A DNA stretch of 64,000 bases. It comes from Aquabacter sediminis (lineage in GTDB: Bacteria; Pseudomonadota; Alphaproteobacteria; Rhizobiales; Xanthobacteraceae). A model generated the notes under the pieces. That model searched no databases. It was not told where the DNA came from and saw only the letters and a list, made by a program, of their open reading frames with translations. Both the position numbers and the translations under genes were made by a program. The number at the start of each line of letters is the position of its first letter. The stretch's first letter is position 1. Location of the stretch: NCBI RefSeq assembly GCF_028863665.1, contig NZ_JARBFX010000007.1, forward strand, positions 1-64,000, written 5' to 3'. Positions 1 to 9,485 of the stretch are shown one piece after another.

Positions 1-1
1 C

Positions 2-2812
2 ATACCCCCCCTGCTTTCACCCCGCCGCGCAGCCGCGGCCCCCGCCGCCCCGGCGGAAGCCCCTGCCCCCAAGGTCGAGGCGCCCGCTCCCGCGGCGCCC
101 GTGGTGGAGGCCCCCGCCGCCCCGGCGCCTTCGCCCGCAGCCGCCCCCGTGGCGGCCGCGCCTGCCGCTGCCAAGCCCGCGCCGACCGCTTCAACCCCGC
201 CGCGCGCCTCCGCGCCGGCCGCATCCCAGTCCCGTCCGATGGATAATCGCACCACATCCTCGGGCGCGTCGTCGCGCCCTGCCGGCTCGTCTTCATCGGG
301 TCCGGCCCGCACGGCATCCGGTGGCGCCTCGCGTCCCGGCGCCGGCCAGGGCCAGCAGCGGCCTGGGCAGGGCAATAACCGCCCCGGCCAGGGTGGACCC
401 AATGCCGACCGCCGCTCCGGCGGTCCCGGCGGCCGTCCCGGCACCCAGCGCCCCGGCGGATCGGGCGTGGTGCTGCGCACCCTGACCGAGGAAGAGCGCA
501 ACGCTCGCGCCAATGCGCTCGCTGATGCCCGCGTTCGCGCGGTCGAAGAGCAGCGGATGGCGGAAGAGCGCCGCGTCGCCGAGGAGGAGGCCCGTCGCCG
601 CGCAGAGCGCGAGCGCGCCGAGCGCGCCGAGCGGGAAGCCGCCGAAGCGCGCAAGCGTGAGGAAGAAAGCCGCCGCGCCCTCGAGGACGAGAGCAAGCGC
701 AAGGCCGAGCAGGAAGCCCGCAAGCGCTTCGGCGAGGAGCAGGGTGCCTCGCGCGGCACTTCTGCCACGCCGGCGGCCCGTCCGCTCACGCCCCGCCCGG
801 CTGCCGCCACCACGCCCACGGAAGGTGGCGAGGACGAGGAACGCCGTCCCGCTCGCCGCGGCGCGACCCCGCCCCGGCCGGCCGCTCCGGTCAAGCTCCC
901 CAAGAGCCCCGGCAGCGAGAAGAGCCGTGGCCGCCTGACCCTCACCAACGCCCTGTCCAGCGAGGAGGAGCGCCAGCGTTCCGTCGCCTCGTTCCGTCGG
1001 CGCACCCAGCGCATGACAGGCCATCGGGCGATGGAGAGCAAGGAGAAGATCTCCCGCGAGGTGATCCTGCCCGAAACCATCACCATCCAGGAACTGGCCA
1101 ACCGCATGTCCGAGCGTGCGGTGGACGTGATCCGCATGCTGATGAAGCAGGGCCAGATGGTGAAGATCACCGACGTGATCGACGCCGACACCGCCGAGCT
1201 GATCGCCGAGGATTTGGGCCACACGGTGCGCCGCGTGTCCGAATCGGACGTGGAAGAAGGCCTGTTCGACGTGGCCGACGCGCCGGAGAAGCTGCAGCCG
1301 CGGCCCCCGGTGGTCACGATCATGGGCCATGTCGACCACGGCAAGACCTCGCTGCTTGACGCCATCCGCAAGGCCAACGTGGTGTCCGGCGAAGCCGGCG
1401 GCATCACCCAGCATATCGGCGCCTACCAGGTGACCTCGCCGCTCGGCGGCAAGATCACCTTCATCGACACCCCCGGCCACGCCGCCTTCACCGCCATGCG
1501 CGCCCGCGGCGCCAAGGTGACGGACATCGTGGTTCTGGTGGTGGCGGCCGATGACGGCGTGATGCCCCAGACCATCGAGGCCATCAATCACGCCCGCGCT
1601 GCCAAGGTGCCGCTGATCGTCGCGATCAATAAGATCGATAAGCCCGACGCCAAGCCGGAGCGCGTGCGCTCCGAGCTGCTCCAGTATGAGGTGCAGGTGG
1701 AAAGCATGGGCGGCGAGACCCTCGAAGTGGAGGTCTCCGCCACAAAGCAGATCAACCTGGACAAGCTGCTGGAAGCCATCTCCCTGCAGAGCGAAATCCT
1801 CAACCTGACGGCCAATCCCGACCGCGCCGCGGAAGGCACCGTCATCGAGGCCAAGCTCGACCGGGGTCGCGGTCCCGTGGCCACCGTGCTGATCCAGCGC
1901 GGCACCATGCATATCGGCGACATCGTCGTGGCCGGTGCCGAGTGGGGCCGCGTGCGCGCCCTCATTACCGACGTCGGCGCCAACACCGATGCAGCCGGCC
2001 CCTCCTTCCCCGTGGAAGTGCTGGGCTTCAACGGCACGCCGGAGGCCGGCGACCGTCTGGCGGTGGTGGAGAACGAAGCCCGCGCCCGCGAGATCACCGA
2101 CTATCGCCAGCGCCAGAAGCGCGAGAAGGCAGCGGCCCGGTCCGCCACCGTCCGCGGTTCGCTGGAGCAGATGATGAGCCAGGTGCGGTCCTCGGGCCGC
2201 AAGGAATTCCCGCTCATCATCAAGGGCGACGTGCAGGGCTCGGTGGAAGCCATCATCGGTGCGCTGGAGAAGGTCGGCAACGACGAGGTTCAGGCCCGGG
2301 TGATCCATTCCGGTGCGGGCGGCATCAATGAGAGCGACGTGACGCTGGCGGAAACCTCCGGCGCGTCCATCATCGCCTTCAACGTGCGCGCCAACAAGGA
2401 AGCCCGCGAGGCGGCCGAGCGGGCGGGCATCGAGATCCGCTACTACAACATCATCTACGACCTGGTGGATGACGTGAAGCAGGCCATGAGCGGCCTGCTG
2501 GCGCCGATCAACCGCGAGACCATGCTGGGCAATGCGCTCATCAAGGAAATCTTCGCGGTCTCCAAGGTGGGCAAGGTGGCGGGTTGCACCGTCACCGATG
2601 GCATCGTGGAACGTGGCCAGCATGTCCGCCTCATTCGCGACAACGTGGTGATCCACGAGGGCAAGCTGTCGACCCTGAACCGCTACAAGGACGCTGTGAA
2701 CACCGTCCATGCGGGCCAGGATTGCGGCATGTCCTTCGAGAACTACCAGGACATGCGCGCCGGCGACGTCATCGAGTGCTACCGCGTGGAAGTGGTGCGC
2801 CGCTCGCTCTGA
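2..2812 (+). CDS. infB: Translation initiation factor IF-2 (5' end outside window)
   Basis: GTPase that places initiator fMet-tRNA on the 30S subunit and promotes subunit joining in the cytoplasm. The frame is open to the left edge, so the N-terminus is missing; a GTG at 101 lies in frame but is probably internal. The visible part starts with a Pro/Ala/Gly-rich linker, then a highly charged Glu/Arg coiled-coil stretch, an IF2_N domain around 1060-1260, and the G domain. G1 is GHVDHGKT (from 1325), G3 is DTPGH and G4 is NKID. Beta-barrel and C-terminal fMet-tRNA-binding domains follow. The next gene is rbfA, as in the usual nusA-infB-rbfA-truB cluster, but a terminator-like hairpin lies between them. 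Confidence 0.98.
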   Translation: MPPLLSPRRAAAAPAAPAEAPAPKVEAPAPAAPVVEAPAAPAPSPAAAPVAAAPAAAKPAPTASTPPRASAPAASQSRPMDNRTTSSGASSRPAGSSSSGPARTASGGASRPGAGQGQQRPGQGNNRPGQGGPNADRRSGGPGGRPGTQRPGGSGVVLRTLTEEERNARANALADARVRAVEEQRMAEERRVAEEEARRRAERERAERAEREAAEARKREEESRRALEDESKRKAEQEARKRFGEEQGASRGTSATPAARPLTPRPAAATTPTEGGEDEERRPARRGATPPRPAAPVKLPKSPGSEKSRGRLTLTNALSSEEERQRSVASFRRRTQRMTGHRAMESKEKISREVILPETITIQELANRMSERAVDVIRMLMKQGQMVKITDVIDADTAELIAEDLGHTVRRVSESDVEEGLFDVADAPEKLQPRPPVVTIMGHVDHGKTSLLDAIRKANVVSGEAGGITQHIGAYQVTSPLGGKITFIDTPGHAAFTAMRARGAKVTDIVVLVVAADDGVMPQTIEAINHARAAKVPLIVAINKIDKPDAKPERVRSELLQYEVQVESMGGETLEVEVSATKQINLDKLLEAISLQSEILNLTANPDRAAEGTVIEAKLDRGRGPVATVLIQRGTMHIGDIVVAGAEWGRVRALITDVGANTDAAGPSFPVEVLGFNGTPEAGDRLAVVENEARAREITDYRQRQKREKAAARSATVRGSLEQMMSQVRSSGRKEFPLIIKGDVQGSVEAIIGALEKVGNDEVQARVIHSGAGGINESDVTLAETSGASIIAFNVRANKEAREAAERAGIEIRYYNIIYDLVDDVKQAMSGLLAPINRETMLGNALIKEIFAVSKVGKVAGCTVTDGIVERGQHVRLIRDNVVIHEGKLSTLNRYKDAVNTVHAGQDCGMSFENYQDMRAGDVIECYRVEVVRRSL

Positions 2813-2897
2813 GCCGCGGCGTCGGCGCCCTCCGGGGCGCTCTGGATGGAGATGGCGCGGGGCCAAGGCCCCGCCGCTTTCCCGAATGACCCTCCCT

Positions 2898-2936
2898 CGC
2901 CCCGGGCCATCCGCCCGGCGGCGGGGGCGTTTTTTT
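2898..2936 (+). terminator. Intrinsic terminator between infB and rbfA
   Basis: A GC-rich hairpin with outer arms CGCCCC and GGGGCG and an inner GGGC/GCCC pair is followed directly by seven T residues (2930-2936). A second hairpin, GCGGGGCC/GGCCCCGC at 2857-2874, lies just upstream. Together they suggest transcription ends or is attenuated after infB, so rbfA may have its own promoter. Confidence 0.75.
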
Positions 2937-3010
2937 GAGACGCGGCGGTCCGATTCCGCCCGGTCTCGCGTGAGGAGCGACGGGCGCGACGCGCAGTCGA
3001 GTGAAGGACC

Positions 3011-3427
3011 ATGAAACAACAGAACAAGACCGGCGCCGGCCCCAGCCAGCGCATGCTGCGCGTGGGCGAACTGGTGCGCCACGCTCTGGCCGACGTGCTT
3101 TCGCGCGGCGACCATATCGACCCCGTGCTTTCCGGGCACATCATCACGGTGCCCGAAGTGCGCATGTCGCCGGACCTGAAGATCGCCACCTGCTTCGTCA
3201 TGCCGCTGGGCGGCAAGGACATTGCGCCGGTGCTGAAGGCCCTGAGCGACAATGCCCGCTTCCTGCGCACGGAGCTGGCGCGTCGCGTGGAGCTGAAGTC
3301 CGTGCCGGAGCTGCGGTTCCGGAAGGACACCTCGTTCGACGAGGGTGCGCGGATCGACGCCTTGCTGCGTTCGCCCGACGTGGCTCGAGACCTTGAGACC
3401 GATGGCGAGAACGAAACGGATCAATGA
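3011..3427 (+). CDS. rbfA: Ribosome-binding factor A
   Basis: Small cytoplasmic KH-fold protein needed for late 30S maturation and 16S rRNA 5'-end processing. The 138-residue product has the family core: an N-terminal helix with [17 protein letters not shown], the segment following [19 protein letters not shown], and [17 protein letters not shown] near the C-terminus. The ATG follows GTGAAGGACC, a plausible ribosome-binding site. The stop overlaps the truB start as ATGA, so the two are translationally coupled. Confidence 0.97.
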   Translation: MKQQNKTGAGPSQRMLRVGELVRHALADVLSRGDHIDPVLSGHIITVPEVRMSPDLKIATCFVMPLGGKDIAPVLKALSDNARFLRTELARRVELKSVPELRFRKDTSFDEGARIDALLRSPDVARDLETDGENETDQ

Positions 3428-4536
3428 TGCCCATCGTGGATGACCGCTCCGAGGAGCAAGTTGCCGGCAACGACGCCGCTCACGACACCGCTGTTTTGAC
3501 CCCGGCCGCACCGCCGTCGTCGGACTATGACCGTCCGCGCTACAAGCGCGCCGGCGAGCCGCCGCGCCGCCCCCAGCGCGACCCCAACAAGCCGCGCGAG
3601 CCCAAGCGCGACATTGATGGCTGGGTGCTGCTGGACAAGCCCATCGGCATGACGTCCACCCAGGCGGTGACGGTCGTGAAGCGCCTGTTCGGCGCCAAGA
3701 AGGCCGGCCATGCGGGCACGCTCGATCCGCTGGCCTCCGGCTGCCTGCCCATCGCCTTCGGCGAGGCCACCAAGACCGTCCCCTATGTGATGGACGGCCG
3801 CAAGACCTACCGCTTCACCGTCTCCTTCGGCACCGAGATGGACACAGACGACGCCGAAGGCTCGCCGATCGCGACTTCGGATGTTCGGCCCGCCGATGCC
3901 GAGATCGAGGCCGCCCTCGACCAGTTCCGCGGCGAGATCATGCAGGTGCCGCCGGTCTATTCGGCACTGAAGATCCAGGGCGAGCGCGCCTATGATCTTG
4001 CCCGCGAAGGCGAGACCGTGGTGCTGGAGGCCCGCCCGGTCGTGATCCATCGGCTGGAAATGGTATCCCGGCCCGACGCCGACCACGCGGTGATCGAGGC
4101 CGAGTGCGGCAAGGGCACCTATGTGCGCTCCATCGCCCGCGACCTCGGCCGGGCGCTCGGCACGTGCGGCCATGTCTCGACCCTGCGCCGCACGGCCGTC
4201 GGCCCGTTCCTGGAGGAAGACCTCGTTCCCCTGGACGAGCTGCGCGACCGCGCCGATGCCGGCATGCCCGCTTTGTCGGAAGCCATGGCAGATGTGGGAT
4301 GCGCCCTTGAGGAGCTGCCCGAGATCGCTGTCAGTCCGTCGGACGCCCACCGCATGCGCTGCGGCCAGAACGTGATCCTGCGCGGCCGCGACGCCCCGAT
4401 CTATGAGGGGCATGTGGCCGTATCCTGCCAGGGCTCGCTGATCGCCATCGGAGATATGGCGGGCGGCGAGGTGCGGCCCCACCGTGTATTCAATTGGGCG
4501 AAATCGGCGCCCAAGCCCTTGCGCCGCTCCGCCTAG
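3424..4536 (+). CDS. truB: tRNA pseudouridine(55) synthase
   Basis: Converts U55 of the tRNA T loop to pseudouridine. The catalytic Asp sits in [11 protein letters not shown], and the [20 protein letters not shown] segment and the [20 protein letters not shown] motif are typical of TruB. An N-terminal Pro/Arg-rich extension of about 60 residues precedes the catalytic domain, and a PUA-like C-terminal part follows. The 370-residue length is on the long side for the family because of that extension. It starts inside the rbfA stop codon (ATGA). A clear terminator lies about 60 bp downstream. Confidence 0.97.
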   Translation: MMPIVDDRSEEQVAGNDAAHDTAVLTPAAPPSSDYDRPRYKRAGEPPRRPQRDPNKPREPKRDIDGWVLLDKPIGMTSTQAVTVVKRLFGAKKAGHAGTLDPLASGCLPIAFGEATKTVPYVMDGRKTYRFTVSFGTEMDTDDAEGSPIATSDVRPADAEIEAALDQFRGEIMQVPPVYSALKIQGERAYDLAREGETVVLEARPVVIHRLEMVSRPDADHAVIEAECGKGTYVRSIARDLGRALGTCGHVSTLRRTAVGPFLEEDLVPLDELRDRADAGMPALSEAMADVGCALEELPEIAVSPSDAHRMRCGQNVILRGRDAPIYEGHVAVSCQGSLIAIGDMAGGEVRPHRVFNWAKSAPKPLRRSA

Positions 4537-4592
4537 AACAGCGGACGGAAGGCACCGGGGCTTTAGCGCGAGCGCTCCCAGACCGAAAGAAG

Positions 4593-4629
4593 AGGCCGCA
4601 GGAACCCTGTTTCTGCGGCCTTTCGCTTT
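4593..4629 (+). terminator. Intrinsic terminator downstream of truB
   Basis: A nine-base-pair stem, AGGCCGCAG/CTGCGGCCT, with an 11-base loop is followed by TTTCGCTTT. It closes the rbfA-truB unit and separates it from the substrate-binding protein gene. Confidence 0.75.
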
Positions 4630-4689
4630 GGAGGCGCATGCGCATCAGGCCACGACCGACGGGATCTATCGGAACGCACTCGACGAAAG

Positions 4690-4699
4690 TTGTATACAA
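4690..4699. promoter_or_regulatory. Palindrome TTGTATACAA, candidate GntR-family operator
   Basis: A perfect 10-bp palindrome, TTGTATACAA, lies about 90 bp upstream of the substrate-binding protein start in an AT-richer patch. TTGTATACAA-type palindromes are typical of operators for FadR/VanR-subfamily GntR repressors. No GntR gene is in this window, so the regulator is unknown. The match is short and could be chance. Confidence 0.4.
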
Positions 4700-4786
4700 A
4701 AACGTGACCGAAGCAGGCGACTGCATCCCGAATACGGCATGCAACTTGCGAGGGGCGAGCCTTCCTTAACCCTGGAAAGCGAGCCC

Positions 4787-6394
4787 ATGCGCTTCGGATT
4801 TTCCTTTCTCTCCTCCGCCCTCGTCTCGCTGGCCCTTGCGGCCGGCGCTCCCCTGGCCGCACAGGCCGAGAACGTGGTCCGGTATGGCATCTCGATGGCC
4901 GACATTCCCCAGACCACCGGCCAGCCCGATCGAGGAGCAGGTGCCTATCAATTCACCGGCTATACCCTCTACGACCCCCTGGTCGCCTGGGAGATGAACG
5001 TGGCCGACCGGCCGGGCAAGCTGGTGCCGGGCCTCGCCACCGAATGGAAGGTAGATTCGACAGACCAGAAGAAGTGGATCTTCACCCTGCGGAAAGGCGT
5101 CAAGTTCCATGACGGCTCGGACTTCACAGCCGATGCGGTGATCTGGAACCTGGACAAGGTGCTGGACGAGAAGTCCCCACAGTTCGACAAGCGCCAGTCC
5201 GCGCAGGTGAAGACCCGCCTACCCTCCGTCGCCTCCTATCGCAAGCTGGACGACTATACGGTGGAGATCACCACCAAGGACGTGGACAGCTTCTTCCCCT
5301 ACCAGATGCTCTGGTTCCTGGTGTCGAGCCCCGCGCAATACGAGAAGCTGGGCAAGGACTGGGACAAGTTCGCGGCCAGCCCGTCCGGCACCGGCCCGTT
5401 CAAGATGGACAAACTGGTCCCGCGCGAACGCCTGGAACTGGTGCGGAACCCCGATTATTGGGACAAGAGCCGCCTGCCCAAGGCAGACCGGATGATCCTC
5501 ATCCCCATCCCCGAGGCCGTCACGCGCACCAACGCCCTGCTTGCGGGTCAGGTGGACCTGATTGAGACCCCCGCCCCCGACGCCGTGCCGCAATTGAAGG
5601 CAGCGGGCATCAAGATCGTCGACAATGTCACCCCGCATGTGTGGAACTACCACCTCTCGGTCCTGCCCGGCTCGCCCTGGACGGACGTGCGCCTGCGCAA
5701 GGCGCTCAATCTGGCGGTGGACCGTGACGGCATCGTCGCCCTCATGAACGGCCTCGCCAAGCCCGCCAAGGGCCAGGTGGACCCACAGAGCCCGTGGTTC
5801 GGCAAGCCCACCTTCGACCTGAAATACGACCCGGCCGAAGCCGCCCGCCTGGTGAAGGAAGCGGGCTATTCCAAGGAAAAGCCGGTCAAGGCCACCTTCA
5901 TCATTGCCACCGGCGGCACCGGCCAGATGCTCTCCTTGCCCATGAACGAATATCTCCAGGCCTCCTTCAAGGAGATCGGGGTGGACGTGGAGTTCAAGGT
6001 GGTGGAGCTGGAGGCGCTCTATACCCATTGGCGCAAGGGGGCGAAGGATCCCATCAATGCGGGCATCACCGCGAACAACATCGCCTATGTGACGTCCGAC
6101 CCGCTCTATGCGCTCATCCGCTTCTTCGATTCCCGGCAAGTGGCGCCGGTGGGCGTGAACTGGGGCTTCTATTCCAACCCGAAGGTGGATGCGCTGATCG
6201 ATGAGGCCAAGCGCACGTTCGATGTGACCAAGCAGGACGAGCTGATGGCCAAGGTGCACGAGCAGGTCGTTGATGATGCTGCCCTCGTCTGGGTGGTGCA
6301 CGACACCAACCCCCATGCCCTCTCCCCCAAGGTGAAGGACTTCGTGCAGGCCCAGCACTGGTTCCAGGACCTGACCACCATCGGCATGAAGTGA
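4787..6394 (+). CDS. ABC transporter periplasmic substrate-binding protein, family 5 (peptide/opine type)
   Basis: A periplasmic solute receptor of the SBP_bac_5 (DppA/OppA) class. The start at 4787 gives a Sec signal peptide (MRFGFSF, hydrophobic core, AAQAEN cleavage region) and 535 residues, the usual family length; longer frames upstream lack a signal. Family features include LVPGLATEWKVDS, FTLRKGVKFHDGSDFTADAV and VRLRKALNLAVDR. No permease or ATPase genes are adjacent, so it is an orphan receptor. It is bounded by terminator-like hairpins and sits between truB and rpsO, genes that are usually close neighbours. The substrate cannot be read from the sequence. Confidence 0.9.
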   Translation: MRFGFSFLSSALVSLALAAGAPLAAQAENVVRYGISMADIPQTTGQPDRGAGAYQFTGYTLYDPLVAWEMNVADRPGKLVPGLATEWKVDSTDQKKWIFTLRKGVKFHDGSDFTADAVIWNLDKVLDEKSPQFDKRQSAQVKTRLPSVASYRKLDDYTVEITTKDVDSFFPYQMLWFLVSSPAQYEKLGKDWDKFAASPSGTGPFKMDKLVPRERLELVRNPDYWDKSRLPKADRMILIPIPEAVTRTNALLAGQVDLIETPAPDAVPQLKAAGIKIVDNVTPHVWNYHLSVLPGSPWTDVRLRKALNLAVDRDGIVALMNGLAKPAKGQVDPQSPWFGKPTFDLKYDPAEAARLVKEAGYSKEKPVKATFIIATGGTGQMLSLPMNEYLQASFKEIGVDVEFKVVELEALYTHWRKGAKDPINAGITANNIAYVTSDPLYALIRFFDSRQVAPVGVNWGFYSNPKVDALIDEAKRTFDVTKQDELMAKVHEQVVDDAALVWVVHDTNPHALSPKVKDFVQAQHWFQDLTTIGMK

Positions 6395-6436
6395 ACGCGG
6401 CGCTCCGCGACGCATTGCAACCAACGGGCGCACGAC

Positions 6437-6461
6437 CCGGCGGGCCTCGAAGGCCCGCCGG
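6437..6461 (+). terminator. Strong hairpin after the substrate-binding protein gene
   Basis: An 11-base-pair perfect stem, CCGGCGGGCCT/AGGCCCGCCGG, with a CGA loop lies 40 bp after the stop. It is followed by ACTTTGC, so the U tract is poor; it may be a Rho-assisted terminator or an mRNA 3'-end stabiliser. Confidence 0.55.
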
Positions 6462-6492
6462 ACTTTGCGCTGGCTCGCACCCGGATTTTGTG

Positions 6493-6498
6493 TATAGT
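6493..6498 (+). promoter_or_regulatory. Possible -10 element for rpsO
   Basis: TATAGT in the context TTTTGTGTATAGTTC lies 155 bp upstream of rpsO and just after the preceding gene's hairpin. No convincing -35 box is seen at 17 bp spacing (CTGGCT), so the call is tentative. Confidence 0.35.
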
Positions 6499-6652
6499 TC
6501 AGCCGCGCTTCCGAAAGGTGGCGCAACCCTTCCGTTCGACCTGGACCGCGCTGGACGACATCCCGGCCCGGCCCGTCGACGGTCTGGCAATCCCGGTTCC
6601 GCCTGAGATGGCGCTCGCGATTGCCGCCCTTCTCAACCGAAAGGACGATCCG

Positions 6653-6922
6653 ATGTCGATCACTGCAGAGCGCAAGCAGGCGCTCATCAAGGACTATGGG
6701 GCCAAGGACGGCGACACCGGTTCGCCCGAGGTGCAGGTTGCGATCCTCTCCGAGCGCATCTCCAACCTGACCGAGCACTTCAAGTCCCATAACAAGGACA
6801 ACCATTCCCGTCGCGGCCTGCTGAAGCTGGTGTCCCAGCGCCGCAGCCTCCTCGACTACCTGAAGCGCAAGGACGAAGGTCGCTACAAGTCGCTGATCGA
6901 GCGGCTCGGCCTGCGTCGCTGA
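6653..6922 (+). CDS. rpsO: 30S ribosomal protein S15
   Basis: Primary binder of the central domain of 16S rRNA and part of the bridge to the 50S subunit. The start at 6653, after GAAAGGACGATCCG, gives exactly 89 residues, the normal S15 length. It has the typical segments [35 protein letters not shown] and the YLKRKD region. In-frame codons upstream do not resemble S15. It is followed by pnp after a 304-bp spacer, the common rpsO-pnp arrangement. Confidence 0.98.
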   Translation: MSITAERKQALIKDYGAKDGDTGSPEVQVAILSERISNLTEHFKSHNKDNHSRRGLLKLVSQRRSLLDYLKRKDEGRYKSLIERLGLRR

Positions 6923-7226
6923 CAGGGCTCCTGGCCCTTCGGGCATCGGCGTGATGGCCGGCCTGAAGGGTCAAGGGTCCCAAGGGCTCGGAACGGTGCG
7001 GTGGCCCTCATCGCACCGGAACGCACCCAAGCGCGCCGCATGACGCGGCGACGCATCGTGGCGGACATGGGGTCCGCCGCGCGCCCGCGAAGTCTAGGGA
7101 AAGTCATGGCAGGATCGCCGGACGCTACCGTCGTGCATCGCCCCACACCGGGGACGATGAACGGGCGGCGCGTCCGGCCGTCTTGCACATGGCTCTCCCG
7201 CTTCGCGCAATAGAGAGAGACATTCC
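6923..7226 (+). other. Structured rpsO-pnp intergenic region
   Basis: This 304-bp spacer has no gene that I can support. It holds a stem CGGTGCG/CGCACCG (6994-7000 and 7012-7018) and GC-rich inverted segments near 6930-6960. In many bacteria the rpsO-pnp spacer carries the pnp leader through which PNPase and RNase III autoregulate pnp mRNA; a similar role here is inferred from position only. No intrinsic terminator with a T tract is present, so read-through into pnp is likely. Confidence 0.4.
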
Positions 7227-9410
7227 ATGTTCGACATCCATCGCGAGGAGCTGGACTGGGGCGGCCGCACGCTGGTCCTCGAGACGGGCAAGATGGCCCG
7301 CCAGGCCGACGGTGCGGTGCTCGCCAGCTATGGCGACACCACCGTTCTGGCCACCGTGGTTTCCGCCCGTGAGCCCAAGCCCGGCCAGGACTTCTTCCCC
7401 CTGACCGTCAATTATCAGGAAAAGACCTACGCGGCTGGCCGCATTCCCGGTGGCTATTTCAAGCGCGAGGGCCGTCCGTCGGAGAAGGAGACCCTGGTCT
7501 CCCGGCTTATCGACCGTCCCATCCGCCCCCTCTTCGCCGAGGGCTACAAGAACGACACCCAGGTGGTGGTCACCGTTCTCGCCCATGACCTCGAGAACGA
7601 TCCCGACGTCGTCTCCATGGTCGCCGCCTCCGCGGCCCTGACGCTCTCCGGCGTGCCCTTCATGGGCCCCATCGGCGGCGCCCGCGTCGGCTTCATCGAC
7701 GATGAATATGTGCTCAACCCCACCCTGGAAGAGGTGAAGGAAAGCGCCCTCGACCTCGTGGTCGCCGGCACCTCCGACGCCGTGCTCATGGTGGAGTCCG
7801 AGGCCAAGGAACTGCCCGAAGAGATCATGCTCGGCGCGGTCATGTTCGGCCATCGTCACTTCCAGCCGGTGATCGAGGCCATCATCCGCCTCGCCGAGAA
7901 GGCCGCCAAGGAACCCCGCGCCTTCGAGCCCGAGGATCACTCCGCCCTTGAAGCCAAGATCCGCGAGATCGCCGAGGCGGACCTGCGCGCCGCCTACAAG
8001 ATCGTGCAGAAGCAGGCCCGCTACGAAGCCGTCGCCCAGGCCAAGGCCAAGGTGAAGAAGTATTTCGAAGGCCTCGCCGTGGAGGGCCAGCAGGCCCCCG
8101 CCCCGCAGGTCCTGTCCGAAGTGCTCAAGGGCCTCGAAGCCAAGATCGTGCGCTGGAACATCCTCGACGAGGGCGTGCGCATCGACGGCCGCGACGTGCG
8201 CACCGTGCGCCCCATCGTCTCCGAAGTGGGCATTCTGCCCCGGGCCCATGGCTCGGCGCTGTTCACCCGCGGCGAGACGCAGGCCCTCGTGGTCGCGACG
8301 CTCGGCACCGGCGAGGACGAGCAGTTCATCGACAGCCTGGAAGGCACCTACAAGGAGCACTTCCTGCTGCACTACAACTTCCCGCCCTTCTCCGTGGGCG
8401 AGACCGGCCGCATGGGCTCTCCCGGCCGCCGCGAGATCGGCCACGGCAAGCTCGCCTGGCGCGCCATCCATCCCATGCTGCCCGCCAAGCATGAGTTCCC
8501 CTACACCCTGCGCGTGGTCTCGGAGATCCTGGAGTCCAATGGCTCCTCCTCCATGGCCACCGTCTGCGGCACCTCGCTGGCTCTGATGGATGCGGGCGTC
8601 CCCCTGCGCCGTCCCGTGGCCGGCATCGCCATGGGCCTGATCCTGGAAGGCGAGAAGTTCGCCGTCCTCTCGGACATCCTGGGCGACGAGGATCACCTCG
8701 GCGACATGGACTTCAAGGTGGCAGGCACCGAGAAGGGCGTGACCTCGCTCCAGATGGACATCAAGATCGCCGGCATCACCGAGGAGATCATGAAGGTCGC
8801 CCTCGGCCAGGCGAAGGATGGCCGCGCGCACATCCTCAACGAGATGTCCAAGGCCCTCACCTCGGCCCGTGCGGAACTCGGCGAGCACGCCCCCCGCATC
8901 GAGGTGATGCAGATCCCCGTGGACAAGATCCGCGAAGTGATCGGCTCCGGCGGCAAGGTGATCCGCGAGATCGTCGAGAAGACCGGCGCCAAGATCAACA
9001 TCGAGGACGACGGCACCATCAAGATCGCCTCGGCCGCCGCCGAGAGCATCAAGGCCGCCATCAACTGGATCAAGTCCATCGCTTCCGAGCCGGAAGTCGG
9101 CCAGATCTATGACGGCACGGTCGTGAAGGTGGTTGATTTCGGCGCCTTCGTGAACTTCTTCGGTTCCAAGGACGGCCTCGTCCACATCTCTCAGCTCGCC
9201 AAGGATCGCGTCGCCAAGACCTCGGATGTGGTCAAGGAAGGCGACAAGGTGAAGGTGAAGCTCATGGGCTTCGACGAGCGCGGCAAGACCCGCCTGTCCA
9301 TGAAGGTGGTCGACCAGACCACGGGCGAGGACCTTGAGGCCAAGGAAAAGGCCGAGCGGGAAGCTGCCAAAGAAGCCGCTGCCAAGGACGAGGCAGGCGC
9401 TGCCGAGTGA
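7227..9410 (+). CDS. pnp: Polynucleotide phosphorylase (polyribonucleotide nucleotidyltransferase)
   Basis: A 3'-5' phosphorolytic exoribonuclease and core of the RNA degradosome. The 727-residue protein shows two RNase PH domains (about 10-145 and 325-460) separated by the alpha-helical domain. A KH domain around [17 protein letters not shown] (about 565-620) and an S1 domain from [17 protein letters not shown] (about 630-700) follow. It ends in a charged Ala/Lys/Glu tail slightly longer than in E. coli. The ATG follows AGAGAGAGACATTCC. The spacer from rpsO and the terminator right after the stop mark rpsO-pnp as one unit. Confidence 0.98.
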   Translation: MFDIHREELDWGGRTLVLETGKMARQADGAVLASYGDTTVLATVVSAREPKPGQDFFPLTVNYQEKTYAAGRIPGGYFKREGRPSEKETLVSRLIDRPIRPLFAEGYKNDTQVVVTVLAHDLENDPDVVSMVAASAALTLSGVPFMGPIGGARVGFIDDEYVLNPTLEEVKESALDLVVAGTSDAVLMVESEAKELPEEIMLGAVMFGHRHFQPVIEAIIRLAEKAAKEPRAFEPEDHSALEAKIREIAEADLRAAYKIVQKQARYEAVAQAKAKVKKYFEGLAVEGQQAPAPQVLSEVLKGLEAKIVRWNILDEGVRIDGRDVRTVRPIVSEVGILPRAHGSALFTRGETQALVVATLGTGEDEQFIDSLEGTYKEHFLLHYNFPPFSVGETGRMGSPGRREIGHGKLAWRAIHPMLPAKHEFPYTLRVVSEILESNGSSSMATVCGTSLALMDAGVPLRRPVAGIAMGLILEGEKFAVLSDILGDEDHLGDMDFKVAGTEKGVTSLQMDIKIAGITEEIMKVALGQAKDGRAHILNEMSKALTSARAELGEHAPRIEVMQIPVDKIREVIGSGGKVIREIVEKTGAKINIEDDGTIKIASAAAESIKAAINWIKSIASEPEVGQIYDGTVVKVVDFGAFVNFFGSKDGLVHISQLAKDRVAKTSDVVKEGDKVKVKLMGFDERGKTRLSMKVVDQTTGEDLEAKEKAEREAAKEAAAKDEAGAAE

Positions 9411-9436
9411 GGCGGCCCGCTCTCCCCTGAAATGAG

Positions 9437-9466
9437 AAGGGCGGCCGCGCGGCCGCCCTTTTTCTT
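9437..9466 (+). terminator. Intrinsic terminator after pnp
   Basis: A perfect 10-bp stem, AAGGGCGGCC/GGCCGCCCTT, with a four-base loop is followed by TTTCTTT. It lies between the convergent pnp and chemoreceptor genes and could also serve the minus strand, though the T tract there is weaker. Confidence 0.85.
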
Positions 9467-9485
9467 TGCTCTTGCGCCTCCCTTG

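Noticed and set aside
101-950. Low-complexity Pro/Ala/Gly and Glu/Arg stretches as a separate repeat or gene
   Set aside because: They are the variable linker region of IF-2, in frame with the G domain.
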